The notes under the pieces are model-generated. The model saw nothing but the letters and a program-made list of their open reading frames with translations, was not told the DNA's origin and did not search any database. Shown here one piece after another: positions 22,963-35,200 of a DNA stretch of 64,000 nt (its first letter is position 1; each line of letters begins with the position of its first letter). The stretch lies in NCBI GenBank assembly GCA_038373865.1, contig JAXGGA010000028.1:310001-374000 (forward strand), in the 5' to 3' direction. The stretch comes from Uloborus plumipes. Lineage: Eukaryota; Arthropoda; Arachnida; Araneae; Uloboridae. Both the position numbers and the translations under genes were made by a program.

Positions 22963-25486
22963 TATATAAAGTGATATTATTTATTATTTTGTGTTCAACA
23001 AAGAATTTCATAACTGAAGAAAACAGCTTTAAATAAAGAGCCTATTTTTTGAGCTAAGCTGCATTTATTTAAACATAGCTTATGAAAATATACATAAGTA
23101 CACATGAGGCACGAATATGATAACATGACAGAAAACTACAATAAGCTTGTGTACTATAACTGTTTACAAACATTAAATGCTTTTACAGTGGTTAAACATA
23201 ATTCTTATAATTCTTCCTAGCGTTTTTTCCTTGATTTGTTTGTGTTTAAACTTTATTTGAAATAATTATCACAAGGATGCAAATAGCTGTACACGTTCAT
23301 TCGATCCAAACCCTAAAATAAAAGTGTTCACAATTAGTAAACTTCAAACAAAAAATGAACAAACATTGCAATAATAAATAACGTTTTGAAGGGCAAATTC
23401 AAATTTATCGCAGATTTTAATCAATCAAAAGTAATTTAGCGGGTTGTACCAAATAAAAAACGAAGTCTGGTCTTTTGTGCAATGATTTTAAACCAATTAT
23501 TTTTAAACCAATAACGTAGATGCAATATATAAAAGTAAAAAATGTGTCTGACATACAAATCTTTTGTACTTGCATTGAAGGGTAAAAAATAATCGCTGTT
23601 TCGGACAGGAAAATTATTATTTTTATTATAAATTTTCACATTTTAAACACACTAAGGAGCGATTTTATCTCTTTAAGATACATATATAGTTTTAATAGAG
23701 TTAGACAATGGTGACCTTATTCTAAGTATGTACCATCTTTTAAGACTTTTTTTTTCTTCTAAAACAAGCTGCGTTATTTGTGAATTTGTTATCATTAGTT
23801 TAACTTAAATCAAAATTGCATAGTTTGAACAAGAAAAATGTGTAGCTGCTAAGATTTTGATTTAAAAAGTACTAAATTGGTATCATAATTGCTTCACTTA
23901 AGAAAAAATCTTTTGCTTAAAAAAAAAAAAGTTTTCATAAAATTCCAGGTTCCAAAATAAAAATTTTCAGGTTTAAAACTTGGCTTCATTTAAAAATTTT
24001 TAAGTTAAAGTTTACAGTACTTTTTAAAGAGTTAAACGCGTATTGTGTTAATACTCTATAATGGACCAGGATTTGAAACGCAAAATTTTGAAGAAAAACT
24101 AGATTTTATCTAATCAAGAAAAGGGAGATAAGAAACTATATCTTAATCTTAGTTGCATAAAAATAGCTTAAAAAGCACTAGTCTGGATTAACTCTGCAGA
24201 ATATCTTAAGAATTTCCTTCTGTATTTAATCAATGCCAGTTGAATCCATGAATTCGAACTTTCTAATTAATTAGTAAGTCAATACATTAAAAGTTGTCGC
24301 AAGAAGTTAACTTGTGGTAAAAATGGCACCTTTCTAGTATCCTTTTAGTAGAAGAACCAACTTATCCAGCATTCTGGTTTTAAGAATTGCGTAAAACCAC
24401 GCATGAGTAAGTAAAACTCTACATTATTATATATACATTACTCATATGGATATGTCGATGAATATGAATATTTATACATTACTCATTATGGATATGTCGT
24501 TTGATTCATGGTCGTCTATTACATAGTCTCGTAGGAACTGCCTTCCTCTAAACTCTTTTTGCATGACAATTTTATGTACCTTGACTTCATTTGAATAAAA
24601 CGTTGTTGGATTTTTTTTTTGTAGATTTATTTTTTCTGAATTAATTATGACGAATAACTACTAACTTAAGTTTTTTTCTCATGTTGACAGCACACACTAG
24701 TTTAAGCATGTTTATGGGTCATTGAAGTTTAAATTGATGATTTATAAAGCGATTATTTCCCAGTTCAAAATAAACACTTTTTTTTAAATCCAGAAATAGC
24801 GTGTGTTTTAATTATTTATTGTTATGATCGTAAATGTAAAGAAATTAATAAATACAAGTTTCGCAGTGCTAGAGGTTTAATATAATTTGATCTTCATTAG
24901 TGTTACTAGCAAAAGCGAGTAAAGAAAAAAATTTTTTTTGGCTAATTTTTTATGTGAACACTTAAAAAATCTGTAGAAGATAAATTTATGGAGGCTACTA
25001 ATAACATGGAGTATTTTATGATGTAGTGCAATGTACCATAGCTTTAAAGAAATAAATAGCAACTCTAATTTACTAATTTATTGTTATTAATTAAAAACGA
25101 ATAAAGCTCTGAGTTTTCAGAAATCAAGACAAAATGTGAAGCAAGCCCCCAATTGTTTTGATATTAAAAAAAGCTTCATTTAACACAAAATATAAATTAA
25201 AGAAATAATGAATATTTTTAGCTCCTTTATTTTGAATAGTCGTAGCAATATACATGAGTGTCTTAAAGAAACGAAGAATGGTTTCTTAAACCGATATAAC
25301 TGCTATTTTGTTTCGATACATTTTCACTTCATTTAAGACAGAGAAGAATTATGTGTCTTGCGTAAGTAATAGTTTTAAATAAGATGCCGATTAATTCTAC
25401 TCGTTTGTCATAGAATTGTGGTTAATACATTTATATCGTTAAATTGACCTCTAACAAGCAACTACCAATAAAGTTTATTTCCACAG
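22963..25486. other. No recognisable gene; AT-rich
   Basis: I find no supported exon, RNA gene or transposon end. A short direct repeat of 'catattcat/ggatatgtcg' type occurs around 24440-24500. Confidence 0.45.
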
Positions 25487-25592
25487 AAACTCATCTTTTC
25501 AGAAAAAAAGCGTGGTACTTGAAAAAGGCATCTGTCGAAGAAGTGCCGACGGCAAAATGATTTGTTGTAGAAAGCAAGTTCCGATGAAATGA
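25487..25592 (+). CDS. Candidate terminal exon of a small Cys-containing protein
   Basis: An acceptor-like TTTATTTCCACAG (AG at 25485-25486) is followed by an open frame to TGA (25590-25592); a second possible acceptor ends at 25502. The last 30 or so codons read ...V-V-L-E-K-G-I-C-R-R-S-A-D-G-K-M-I-C-C-R-K-Q-V-P-M-K-stop. The composition (charged, one C and one CC pair, few AT-biased residues) looks coding-like. AATAAA-like signals occur at about 25819. No family is recognised and no upstream exon was found, so function is unknown. Confidence 0.35.
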
Positions 25593-26776
25593 ACCTAACA
25601 CTCTCGCAAATGGTGCGCTTAGAAGTAGAGTTTATATGTTTGGCATTTTATTTTCTTTTATGTATTTTTCTATTTATACTGCGATTCGGATTTCAGAAAG
25701 CCTCATTTTCTGGTGTACTATTTCAGGTGAATTTTAACTGCCGTTTACTCTAATGTACATTTCACCGGTTACGTTTCAAACAAATTTTGTTTTAAATTAA
25801 TAATAAAAAAGTAGCTATGTAATAAAACTATTTTACCCCTGATAAGTTTTATACATTCTGCATTCAAATATAAAATTTAGAAATATTTTTGCAGGTTCAT
25901 TCATTTAAGAAAATTTAAGATGTTTTTGATGTACACACTTGTACTACAAATGCATTAAAAATTTCAAGATCTTTAAGTTACCTAAAGAATCATTTACAAT
26001 ATTTTCATTTTCTGCCCTCTTAATATCCCAAAAAATGTGTTTCAGTTATTTGCAGTCTATATCAGATAGAAAGGTTTTTAAAAAATTAAATTTATCATAT
26101 GTGTCTGAAAGGGGATCCCAAAATAAACAGACAATTTGTGTTTTCTGCAACTCTGTTTTATCTGTAATATCATAGACTTCTTATATACCATTTTTTTAAA
26201 AATGAGGATAAACTACACATAACTGAACAACACAGAAAAACTTCTTAATTCAGTTTTACAGGTTTGACATTTGCCCCTTATCCCAGGGATTTTAAATTTT
26301 GGCTTTTAATTGCGGTATAATCAACTATAAGGAACCATTATGTATCAAAATATGGAGTTCAAGTACAAACTGTAAAAAAAAAGTTTGTACTTGAAAAATA
26401 ATAATTTGTGCATGTTGATGGCGTGACCGCACGGTCACACTTACAAAACGTATAAATCATAATTTTCAGATACAAGACAACTTTTTGGAAAGTTGATAGT
26501 AAATCGGATTGACACTGAAGTACGTAATTTTAGAATATTAGCACAAAACGTTAATACTCTTGAAGAACCTTTAAAACACGAGAGATAAAATAATAATAAT
26601 TTTCGTTACCCTAAATACAATAGCAATTAACACCGTAGGAATAATAAACTACACATGCATTTTTTAAATTTAAGCATCTAAAAACTCAAGTAATCAAAGT
26701 GTAATATATTCCTTCAAGGAAACCTTTGAAATGTGTTTTATTACGAGTACCATGCATTAAATGTATTGCTTAATTA
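25593..26776. other. No recognisable gene
   Basis: AT-rich; an open stretch at 25939-26175 has no domain-like features. A short inverted repeat with 'aagtacaaac/gtttgtactt' lies near 26358-26392. Confidence 0.4.
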
Positions 26777-26828
26777 TAGGTAGTTATCAAAATAATGGAA
26801 ACACTTGAAATTTATAAAGAATTCTTTA

Positions 26829-28060
26829 TTAGAATGGTGTAAGAAAACCTTTGGCATGAAACACAGCTTGAATTCGCCATGGAATCGATTCACATAAGTG
26901 TTGAATAGCGTTAAGTGAAATGTTGCACCACTCTTAGTGGAGATATTGTGAAACTCTAGGAATGATGCTGGTGGAGGATATCGATTCTAGATCAGTTTCT
27001 GTAACATAGACCATAACGGTTCCATTATATTAAAGTTAGGTGACTGGGCTGTCTAAAGTATATATTTAACTTCATCCTCGTGTTAATCAAACTATGATTG
27101 GACCAGTATTGTGACAAAAATAGGTGCACTACCATATTGGCAAATTCCATCTCCTGTGGAGAACAAAGTTTGCATGCATAATAGGATGGATCTGGTTAAC
27201 TAAAATATCTCTATATTTCTCTTCTGTGATCTTTCCTTTTAAGGTTACTACTACTCCAGCAGAAAATCACTACATAGCTGCCCATATGACAGATCTTTCT
27301 CCATACTTGACAGTTGGAAGGAGAGAATCACGATCATTCTCTTGTGCTGGTGTCCTCAAAACGTGTTCTCGTACTGTAGTAGGAGAAAAGTGAAAAACTA
27401 TTCCTCAGACTATATTACTCTCCTACATATCAATTGACCAGGATTTGTGGGTATGATATAGATGTAGACGTCCTGCTGCATGGATTGGTATTATCGTAAT
27501 ACCAATCCATGCCATAATACTTGGCTGGTATTATCATCTTGGGAAATTCCACCCAATGCATGAAACAAAGTTTGCATAATAGGATGGACCTAGTTAGCTA
27601 AACTACATCCATACTTCTCCCCAGTGATCTTTCCTTTTAGGTTTACGACTGATTCAGCAGAAAGCCACGACATAGCTATCAACATTAAGATCGATTTTTC
27701 TTCGTGCATAACAGTTGGAAGGAGATAATCACCATCATACGCTTGTGCTGGTGTCTTCCACAAACGATTCCTCAGACAATACTACTCCCTTCCACCCATC
27801 AATTGACAAGGATTTGTGAGTGTGATACCACTGTACATAACGCTTAGCTTTAACATCCGTGGCTTGGAAATCTCTACTCTGCCGTAAATGTTCTATTTCT
27901 GAAGGAACCTTCGAACTTTAATCATTGACACTGGTAAATCCAAATGCTGGTTGAGCTTTCTAGCCGATGTTCTTGCCGTTGTTTGCGTTTTAGACATTAC
28001 AAACTGCTTCAATACCCTTTCTTTCACTGAGAATCTCTTTTCCGCCTACTATTTTGCTGT
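26829..28060 (-). pseudogene. Tc1-family transposase pseudogene, middle part present twice
   Basis: Reading on the minus strand, the N-terminal DNA-binding part is visible near 27990-27900 (K-T-Q-T-T-A-R-T-S-A-R-K-L-N). The C-terminus is near 26920-26829 (A-I-Q-H-L, then S-I-P-W-R-I-Q-A-V, then a stop at 26829-26831), typical of Tc1 transposases. Many frameshifts and stops interrupt it. The stretch equivalent to the catalytic core is represented twice with considerable divergence (for example 'gatctttccttttaagg' against 'gatctttccttttaggt'). This implies an old duplication or fusion of two copies. Confidence 0.75.
27478..27512. repeat. Perfect 16-bp inverted repeat with 3-base loop
   Basis: GCATGGATTGGTATTA, loop TCG, then the exact reverse complement. 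It sits exactly between the two divergent copies of the transposase middle part. Confidence 0.9.
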
Positions 28061-28480
28061 ACCGAGCTTGTCTTATCGTGCTGTGGGGATACTGTACCTC
28101 TATAAACGCTAAAAAATTAAGCTGTTTCACTAATACTTGCTCGAGTTAGGTGGTCTTCACCACTTTGGCATTTTTGAAAATTTGGGAGGTTTTCACTTCA
28201 CACGTTTGAAAAACTCCGAGAATTTCAGAACTTTAAACCACACTATACCGCCAGAATACATACACTGATATTTATATAAAAAATTGTGGTAGATATTTTT
28301 ATTCTTTAAAGCTATTAGTTATAAAAATGTCTTTTTTTTACAGGTGTTTTCATTATTTTGGTGTATACCTGTAGTTTATTAAAATACATTGTCTGCAAAA
28401 TTTTTACTAAATGTCTAATATTCGTCACAAATATACTGATTTACTATAGTGTCATAAATATATTAATAGTATGTGTATTA

Positions 28481-30111
28481 GAGCCAATATTTAGAAAAGT
28501 GCCAATTTGAAGTTGGAGTTTTCTGAAAAAAAAATTTTTTTGCAGAAAAAAACTAATATTTAATTTTAAGTCTAAATTGGGTCTAAATGCAAGAAAATAA
28601 AAGGGGGGAGGTCAAGGAAGTTATTTACCCCCTCCTTAGATTACTCAATTTTAAGCCGTTACAGATCTGATGAATGTTACAGATCTGATGTTAATATGAG
28701 TTACATATTTCAGTTTATGCTTTCAGTTTTCGTTAACATCTCTAAATATGATATCATTTCTTTGAATTTTTAACATAGAATCAAGATAATTATAATAAAA
28801 TATATATATTAGGCTAAAAAATCAAATTTCATTAAAAAAAAGCATTTCTTGGAAATGAAAATGAGCGATAAGATTTTTAGATAAAATAAATTATGAGGTT
28901 ACCAAATCCAAGCTAATAAAACATTTGTTTTGTTTTGAAACAACACACAACTTCAACTTTTTCAACACACAACTCTGCTGCTTGCTTTTCTTTAATTAGT
29001 TGCAGGAAATTTAATTTCTTGATCGGAAATTCAAATTTAGCATGCTAGTTATTATCTAGTTATTTAGCGAAGTTATGAGAAATTGAAGCACCAAAAAAAA
29101 AAAAATAATAATAATAATAAATAAATAAAATAATAATAATTAATGAACTTAATTTCTGCAGTGTCAATTTTTCTTATTTTACTAACTTCTATTGTTAGGT
29201 CATACAAACCACAAATGAAGCAATTGTACTAAAACTCATTGCTTTTCATTTTTTAAGAACAAAAATATTCAAGATATATGGCTAAAACCTATGATTTTTG
29301 CTTTTTATAATTTTGAAACGTGTGAGTTAGTTCTGTAACATATTCGCTGTTTTTCAATGTTACCGCTCTGACTGTTACGGATCTGACAAACTGACAAAGT
29401 TTTTTTTTTATTTCCGGGTCGATCGCACTAAACCAAAATCAAACATGTGGTTTTTTTCACGTGTAATAATGGACTATACTTATACATAAAATAATTTTTA
29501 AAATAATAAAAACTGCGCATTTTAGAGCGTGTTACCGATCTGATGACTCAAATGACACACATTTTATAAAATCACTTTAAAAAATCTTACCTACAATTTT
29601 AGATGCAGAAATGCAAATTGTTAATTACGATTCGATAAAACATCCCACCAGGTACTCAGTATCACGTGGTATAGGTGCAGGAAATTATTTTGGGGGCCTA
29701 AACATAGATCAGAAGTTATTGTTACCACTCTGACGGCGGAACTTTGGACACGCTTATTTCGCATTCCCTAAAAAATCAGAAATCGATTAAAACAAAAATG
29801 AAGTAAAATATTAACAAAGGGGTCAAAATAGAATCGTTTTTTGTGCAAGTACATTTTTTTGCGAAGTTAGAAAGTGTGCATGACTTGTTTGCATGCTAAG
29901 CTTTGCTACTGGGGACACGTTACCGATCTGATTTTTGATGTATAAAAACAATATTTTCTGAAAGAAAAAATTTTTTTTTCTGATGTTATTACATGAAATG
30001 AAAGCAGAACCTTATCTTCTTTCTGGGGAAAATTATTTTTTTAACTAGTTATTGAAATACTAGGGAAAATTCGCTTGGGACTCAAATTGGCACTTTTCTA
30101 AATATTAGCTC
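28481..30111 (-). mobile_element. 1.63-kb element with TCAGATCGGTAAC motifs, copy 2 (inverted)
   Basis: Ends GAGCCAATATTTAGAAAAGT and AAAAGTGCC-type inverse (finishing ...AATATTAGCTC), with a 4-bp target duplication ATTA (28477-28480 and 30112-30115). The whole length is related to 9236-10875 in opposite orientation. The seven TCAGANCKGTAAC motifs are kept, read here as GTTACMGATCTGA. No coding frame. Two copies with independent 4-bp duplications establish this as a real transposon family. Confidence 0.8.
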
Positions 30112-30115
30112 ATTA

Positions 30116-31704
30116 ATATTTAAATGTAGTAAAGTATATACTGTAATAAAAACAGTTTTGTTTTGTTTGCTGTATTTTGAAAGAAATTAGTTCAGAGTTA
30201 AAAAATAGCATATGATATGCATTTAAATTTCATGAAGTTAGGTTAAGTTAGACCACGAAGAGATGATAGAGGAATTATAATTGGAAACCATTGTCAAGTA
30301 TTCTCTGCTCGCCCAATATCGCTTATCCTACCCGTTACAACATGAATGCAAATGTTTCTGCTTCCATTTTATCCGCCATCTCTCCTGAGCACAACTACAA
30401 CTTTTACTAGCTTTAGCATTGCCAAGTCAATGTGATTAAATGACCTGATTCACTGTGGCTTCCACTGCAAGATATCCGATCTTACATCAGAGTCATTTCT
30501 GCCCAGGGAGGGAAAAGGAGAAATTCTTATATTGGCGCAACGTAATACCGTTGTTAGCAGAGCGAACTGGCTTTCCCTACCCCACATTGAAACAATGGAA
30601 TATCGTCCATCGAAGTTCATGATTTCAGTACAAAACAAAAAAGAGTGCAGCTGTATATATTTCAAAAAATTGGATTTCGAAAAGCATGCAAATGAAATTT
30701 AAAATTAAGTTTTTATTTGTTTTATTTTTAACGTGCAGTTATGTATTTATCTCATAAAAATTTTCTTCTTCCAAATGATACAGCCCTTTATGAGTATCTT
30801 CTTATTTTTAAGTATTTTTACTTAAAATTAAAGCTTTATTAGTTTAAAGTAAAAATTACTAAGAGTTTTTGCAGTTAAAGAACGAATCAATGGAGCTATC
30901 AGTTATGAGAAAAGTCAATATTGAAACAATGTTTCATCTCGCTTTGGTTTGTTTTATTTTAAAAGCATTTAGGTATTCAAAAAGGGTTCTTATAAAGTTA
31001 AATTAATGAATTGAACTATAAAATGAAAGTTAATATTTTCCAGTCATATAAAGATAAGGGAATTCGAGCAGCAAAGGACCACTTACATGCAATTTTAGTT
31101 TCAGAAACTCATATCTGTGAAAACTGAAGCATTAGATACACGGCATGAAACATGGGAAACTAAAAGTTGGTGAACATTTATAGCTCTGCTTTCGTTTTTC
31201 GAAGGTTAAATGAAAATCAGGCTACAACCCTGTGGTCCACCACGTCTAATCAGCAGATAAACAAAATTTTCTTGTTTTCTTCTTTGCGGATTATTTAGAA
31301 AGTTACTGTAGTGAATTCATCTAAAAAAAAGCAAACTTTATTAAAAAATTAAAAAAAAAAAAAAACAAAACTATCCGTTCATTCGCTGGGATGTGGACCT
31401 TCAGTGATTTAGTTACACAATCTTTTATTTTTATGTTATAAGTTTTAAAGCAATTAACGGAACAAAGCTCCTCAACTGGTCATTAGTTCTGATTTTTTAA
31501 ATAAAATTTTGCTTTTGATTTCTAATCCAATGTATTAGAAGCAAACTAATCAATTTGTGTTTAAGTTTAATTTTGTAAATATTGGAAATTTGTATAAAAC
31601 TTCCGATACACAGTGAACCCAGCATTTAAATATTTTTATTGTTATGAAAGTAATAAAACATAATTAATGGAAATATGTTAGTACATATCAAACAGTAAAC
31701 TCAC
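30116..31704. other. No recognisable gene
   Basis: A somewhat GC-richer patch (30300-30610) has no supportable exon. The remainder is AT-rich. Confidence 0.4.
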
Positions 31705-31797
31705 CTTAATTTCCATGCTGAACAATCTCCTTTCATCAAGTCCTAAAGGATCCGATCCAGGAAGCGGCGTTAAGACAGATAAGACTTTAAAAAATAT
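31705..31797 (-). CDS. Internal exon, 93 nt, unknown protein
   Basis: On the minus strand the acceptor ATACTTTGCAG (AG at 31799-31798) and the donor GTGAGT (31704-31699) bound exactly 31 codons, phase 0 at both ends. The peptide is I-F-F-K-V-L-S-V-L-T-P-L-P-G-S-D-P-L-G-L, then D-E-R-R-L-F-S-M-E-I-K. Residue composition is strongly coding-like in this AT-rich region and there is no stop. I do not recognise the family. It lies on the same strand as, and 19 kb upstream of, the PH exon at 12917, so the two could belong to one long gene. Confidence 0.65.
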
Positions 31798-31933
31798 CTG
31801 CAAAGTATAACTTACCTTTTTCAGAAACATTACCTACTTCAATGAATATAAAAGAAAAAAACTTTGTTTTTTCATAGGTCTTAAAGCAGTAGTAAGCTGA
31901 CAGAGACGTAAGACAGCTTTTTGCTTACTCCCA

Positions 31934-32279
31934 CACAGCAAAAAATGAATGGTTTTATGGTATAATACTGGCAGCCGACGTTCCAATTTAAAACTGTAAA
32001 ATGCACAATAAAATGCTGTAAAACTAGCAATTTTAGTTTCTTACTGTAAAGTTAGCAATTTTACTGTTTATTGCCGTAAAATTTAGCTGTATTATACTGT
32101 AAAAACAACGGCATAATACTTGCAGCAGAGGTTTCAGTTTAAAATTGTAAAATACACGGTAATAAACTGTTACATTAGCAGTTTTACAGTTTATTACTGT
32201 GAAATTAGCAATTTTTACAACTTATTTAAATAAGAATAGCTGGATTATACTGTAAAAACAACATTCATTTTTGCAGTGC
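31934..32279. mobile_element. CACTGCAAAAAATGAA-type MITE, copy 3
   Basis: Begins CACAGCAAAAAATGAATGG and ends in the inverse, AACATTCATTTTTGCAGTG. The interior has the same 'taataaactgtaaaattagc' blocks and an interior repeat of 'ggcataatacttgcagcaga' type. Confidence 0.6.
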
Positions 32280-35200
32280 ATATTGCACTTTAACGTGAAT
32301 AATTTCAGAGTATCTTAAGAAGATTTCATCAGACTTAATACCATGGGGTTTTTTTTTTTTTTTTTTGGTAAAAATTTAACACTCTTCAGGAAGTTTTTTT
32401 CTCAGTTCAAGCAAATTTTGAGGAATAAAATGTTTATACTACGGAAAAAACAGAAAATGACTTACATAAAATATCAAATTTTGAAACACATTCAACTGCC
32501 AAAGGGGATTAAATTTGACCCAAAACCGATGCGTTTGTTAGTATAGGCAACAAAACTTTGTTCTTGGGGCAGATACTAAGACAAACCAGCGTGAGTGGTG
32601 CAGTTTTTTTTCTTCTATGAAGACAAATGGTTTCTTCACAAACTTAAAGAGGGTTTTTTTCGTTACAGCAGTCCAAGTCACAGACAGGTTAAATGCCGAA
32701 AAATAGTTGAAACAAAGTAGAAGGGAGAACTAAATACGTTTAAGCTGCACAGTAAAATAAGAGATTCAACGTTTTATCACATAAAACTTGCAGAATGCTG
32801 AAGAAACATATTTCGAGGTTACAAGGAACCTCTTTTTCAATACAGCGAATTATATGCTACAGAATAAATTCGAGAAAAGAATCTGATGATTTTTTATCTA
32901 AAGCTCACATTTCGTTGCATTACAAAAGGGAACTCCTTCTAACCCCAAACCAAGTATATGTAGTAGTCTGCAAATTTTGTGCGATGAAACGATGAAAAAT
33001 CTCATTTTAAACTGCAAGTGCTTTTTTTTTTCGATTTCCAGATACTTCAGTTCAAGTGCTTTTTTCGCTTTTTAACTGTTTCAGTTCAAGTGCTCTTAAC
33101 ATTCCAATTATTTCAGTTCATCACTGAAAAACGGCGTACGAAGCTTTGAAACAATTTTTGGCTTTAGCGCTCTTTGTAGGAAATTTTTATTATTGTTTGG
33201 AATTATAAATATAGATTTTATATGAAATTCTTCTTTTTAATATGTTTTTCATTATGAAAGTTTAAATATATACTTGCCTAATTATTTAGCTTTAAACTAC
33301 AAGGGTTCAACAAAGAAATAGAAACACCTTTGTCGAATGCATTCTCGCAAAGATAGGGCTGTACTCGAATACTTTGATCACGTTGGTGCTTTCGCCTACT
33401 AATGCTACCGATGCAATTTCGTAAATACGCTACATATAAGTACGAGGTCCGACTTATGTTTACTTGCATCGAGTTTCTCAACAAAGTTAAGTATAAAAGT
33501 GTACATACATTTTAATATTTTCATAAAAATCATTAATTCAAAAGTAAGGGTTATAAATTCAATAGCTACACGTTTAAGTTTTCCGAATTTTCAAATTGTG
33601 AACTACTATATTAACAGAAATCTGATCAGGTGTTTTCTTTTTTCCTAAGTCTATATAATAGTTAGGTCAAGTCTATTAATCTAATTTAAGAAAAAAGGCA
33701 GAAATTCCATAAAGGAACTTCAGCAGAGTACATTATTTCAAGAAGCTGATACAAAAATTATTTCTTTTTTTTTTCAGGATTACCCTACAGTTACATGGGT
33801 AACGTTTTATTATTTTTAGGCAGGATACTGAACAGAAAGGAAGTATCTGGGGAAAATATTTAAATGTAAAGTATTGCGTACTTCTAAAAACTTCATTTGA
33901 ATCCTGAAATTTAAGTTTTTACAATTTTTTGAGTTGAAATAACTCATTTTGAGGGGAAGGAAAATTTCTTTAATCAATTTTCTTGAAACCAAAGAAGGAT
34001 TAGTTGATGTTGATTAAACATTACCGTTTGATTAAAACGGTATGCTCATTAGTTATGCTTTTCTGGTGGATACCGACTGAATTTATTTCCCCTTAAAACT
34101 TCACAATTTGAAAGCTAATAATTTTCAGCGTACAAATACTCCACTATCTCTTACATTTTCATTTTAAATAATAAACTGTATCACTCTAAATTTTCCATAT
34201 TACAATCCATTACGGAAAAAAACAAATTCTTCCCGAAATTTACTCCGTCAAGCATGTGATATATTTAAGATGTAAACGAAACTAATGTTTCAAAACGTTA
34301 TTTTACGCACATTGATGCAGTTATTTGTTTTAAGCTCTACAAAAATGAGCATATCTCTACTGTCAAATACCAGTACTAAGCTGTCCAGAGTCGCATAACT
34401 ATTACTAGAGACATTCAATTAAATTCCTATAGCAATATAATAAGAATACTAATGGGAATTTCTCTATCTCTTATAGTATACAGAGAGCTACAGAGGGTTA
34501 AATCATCCTTCAATGCATCCAAATTTAATAAGACTGTGTTCATTATCGATTATCTCTAACGTTAAGCAACAACTACCATCAATCTTTCATATCTTGTCAA
34601 TGATTTACGAAAAACATTAATGCTTGATTCAGACGAGTGGAAATTCAGACGATCATCAAGAAAGAAAAACGTTACCTTTCTAATCCATGCAAACATAGGA
34701 GAGTAATAATATTGATGCCAACAATATAAGATAGATTCCTATTTACAATAACATTCCAATCACTAATAGTATGTTCTATTGTAAAGATTCCAAGAAAATA
34801 TGAATTGGTATAAGTACACATTTTTCGTGATCTCCCATCTATATAGCTGCACTATATTGCGAAATTATTAAGCAACTCTTTTGTGTTTTGATTGTAATTA
34901 AACATGCATGAGAAAATACGGTATGCTTTTAAAATGCTTGGCACCAACTAAATATTCTATCAAAAACAAAGCCATGTAACCCAAAATTGCAAAAGAAAAA
35001 AAAAAGCGTAGAAGAGGTTTTAAGTTTCGAAGAATTTCTTAATTGTTTTCTTACTTTTCCCCAATTATTATGGTCAAATAGTGTTTATTCTATTGGATCT
35101 TCTATCACGCTAACTCAATGTTTATAGAAACTTCAACTCATGAAACTACGGATTCGTCAATTTAGGATTAGTTTTGTGAGATTCATCTTTGTATAGCTTT

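Larger units (their letters stand above)
26777..28371 (-). mobile_element. Second Tc1-like transposon, decayed and internally duplicated
   Basis: The left end TAGGTAGTTATCAAAATAAT and the right end, reversed (CAGGTATACACCAAAATAAT), are related inverted repeats next to TA (26775-26776 and 28372-28373). The enclosed transposase runs on the minus strand. At about 1.6 kb it is longer than the other Tc1 copy because a middle part occurs twice (about 27130-27410 and 27535-27790). Confidence 0.8.

Noticed and set aside
33278..33484. 68-codon minus-strand open frame
   Set aside because: No acceptor, no domain; the alternative tRNA reading failed because no stems pair.
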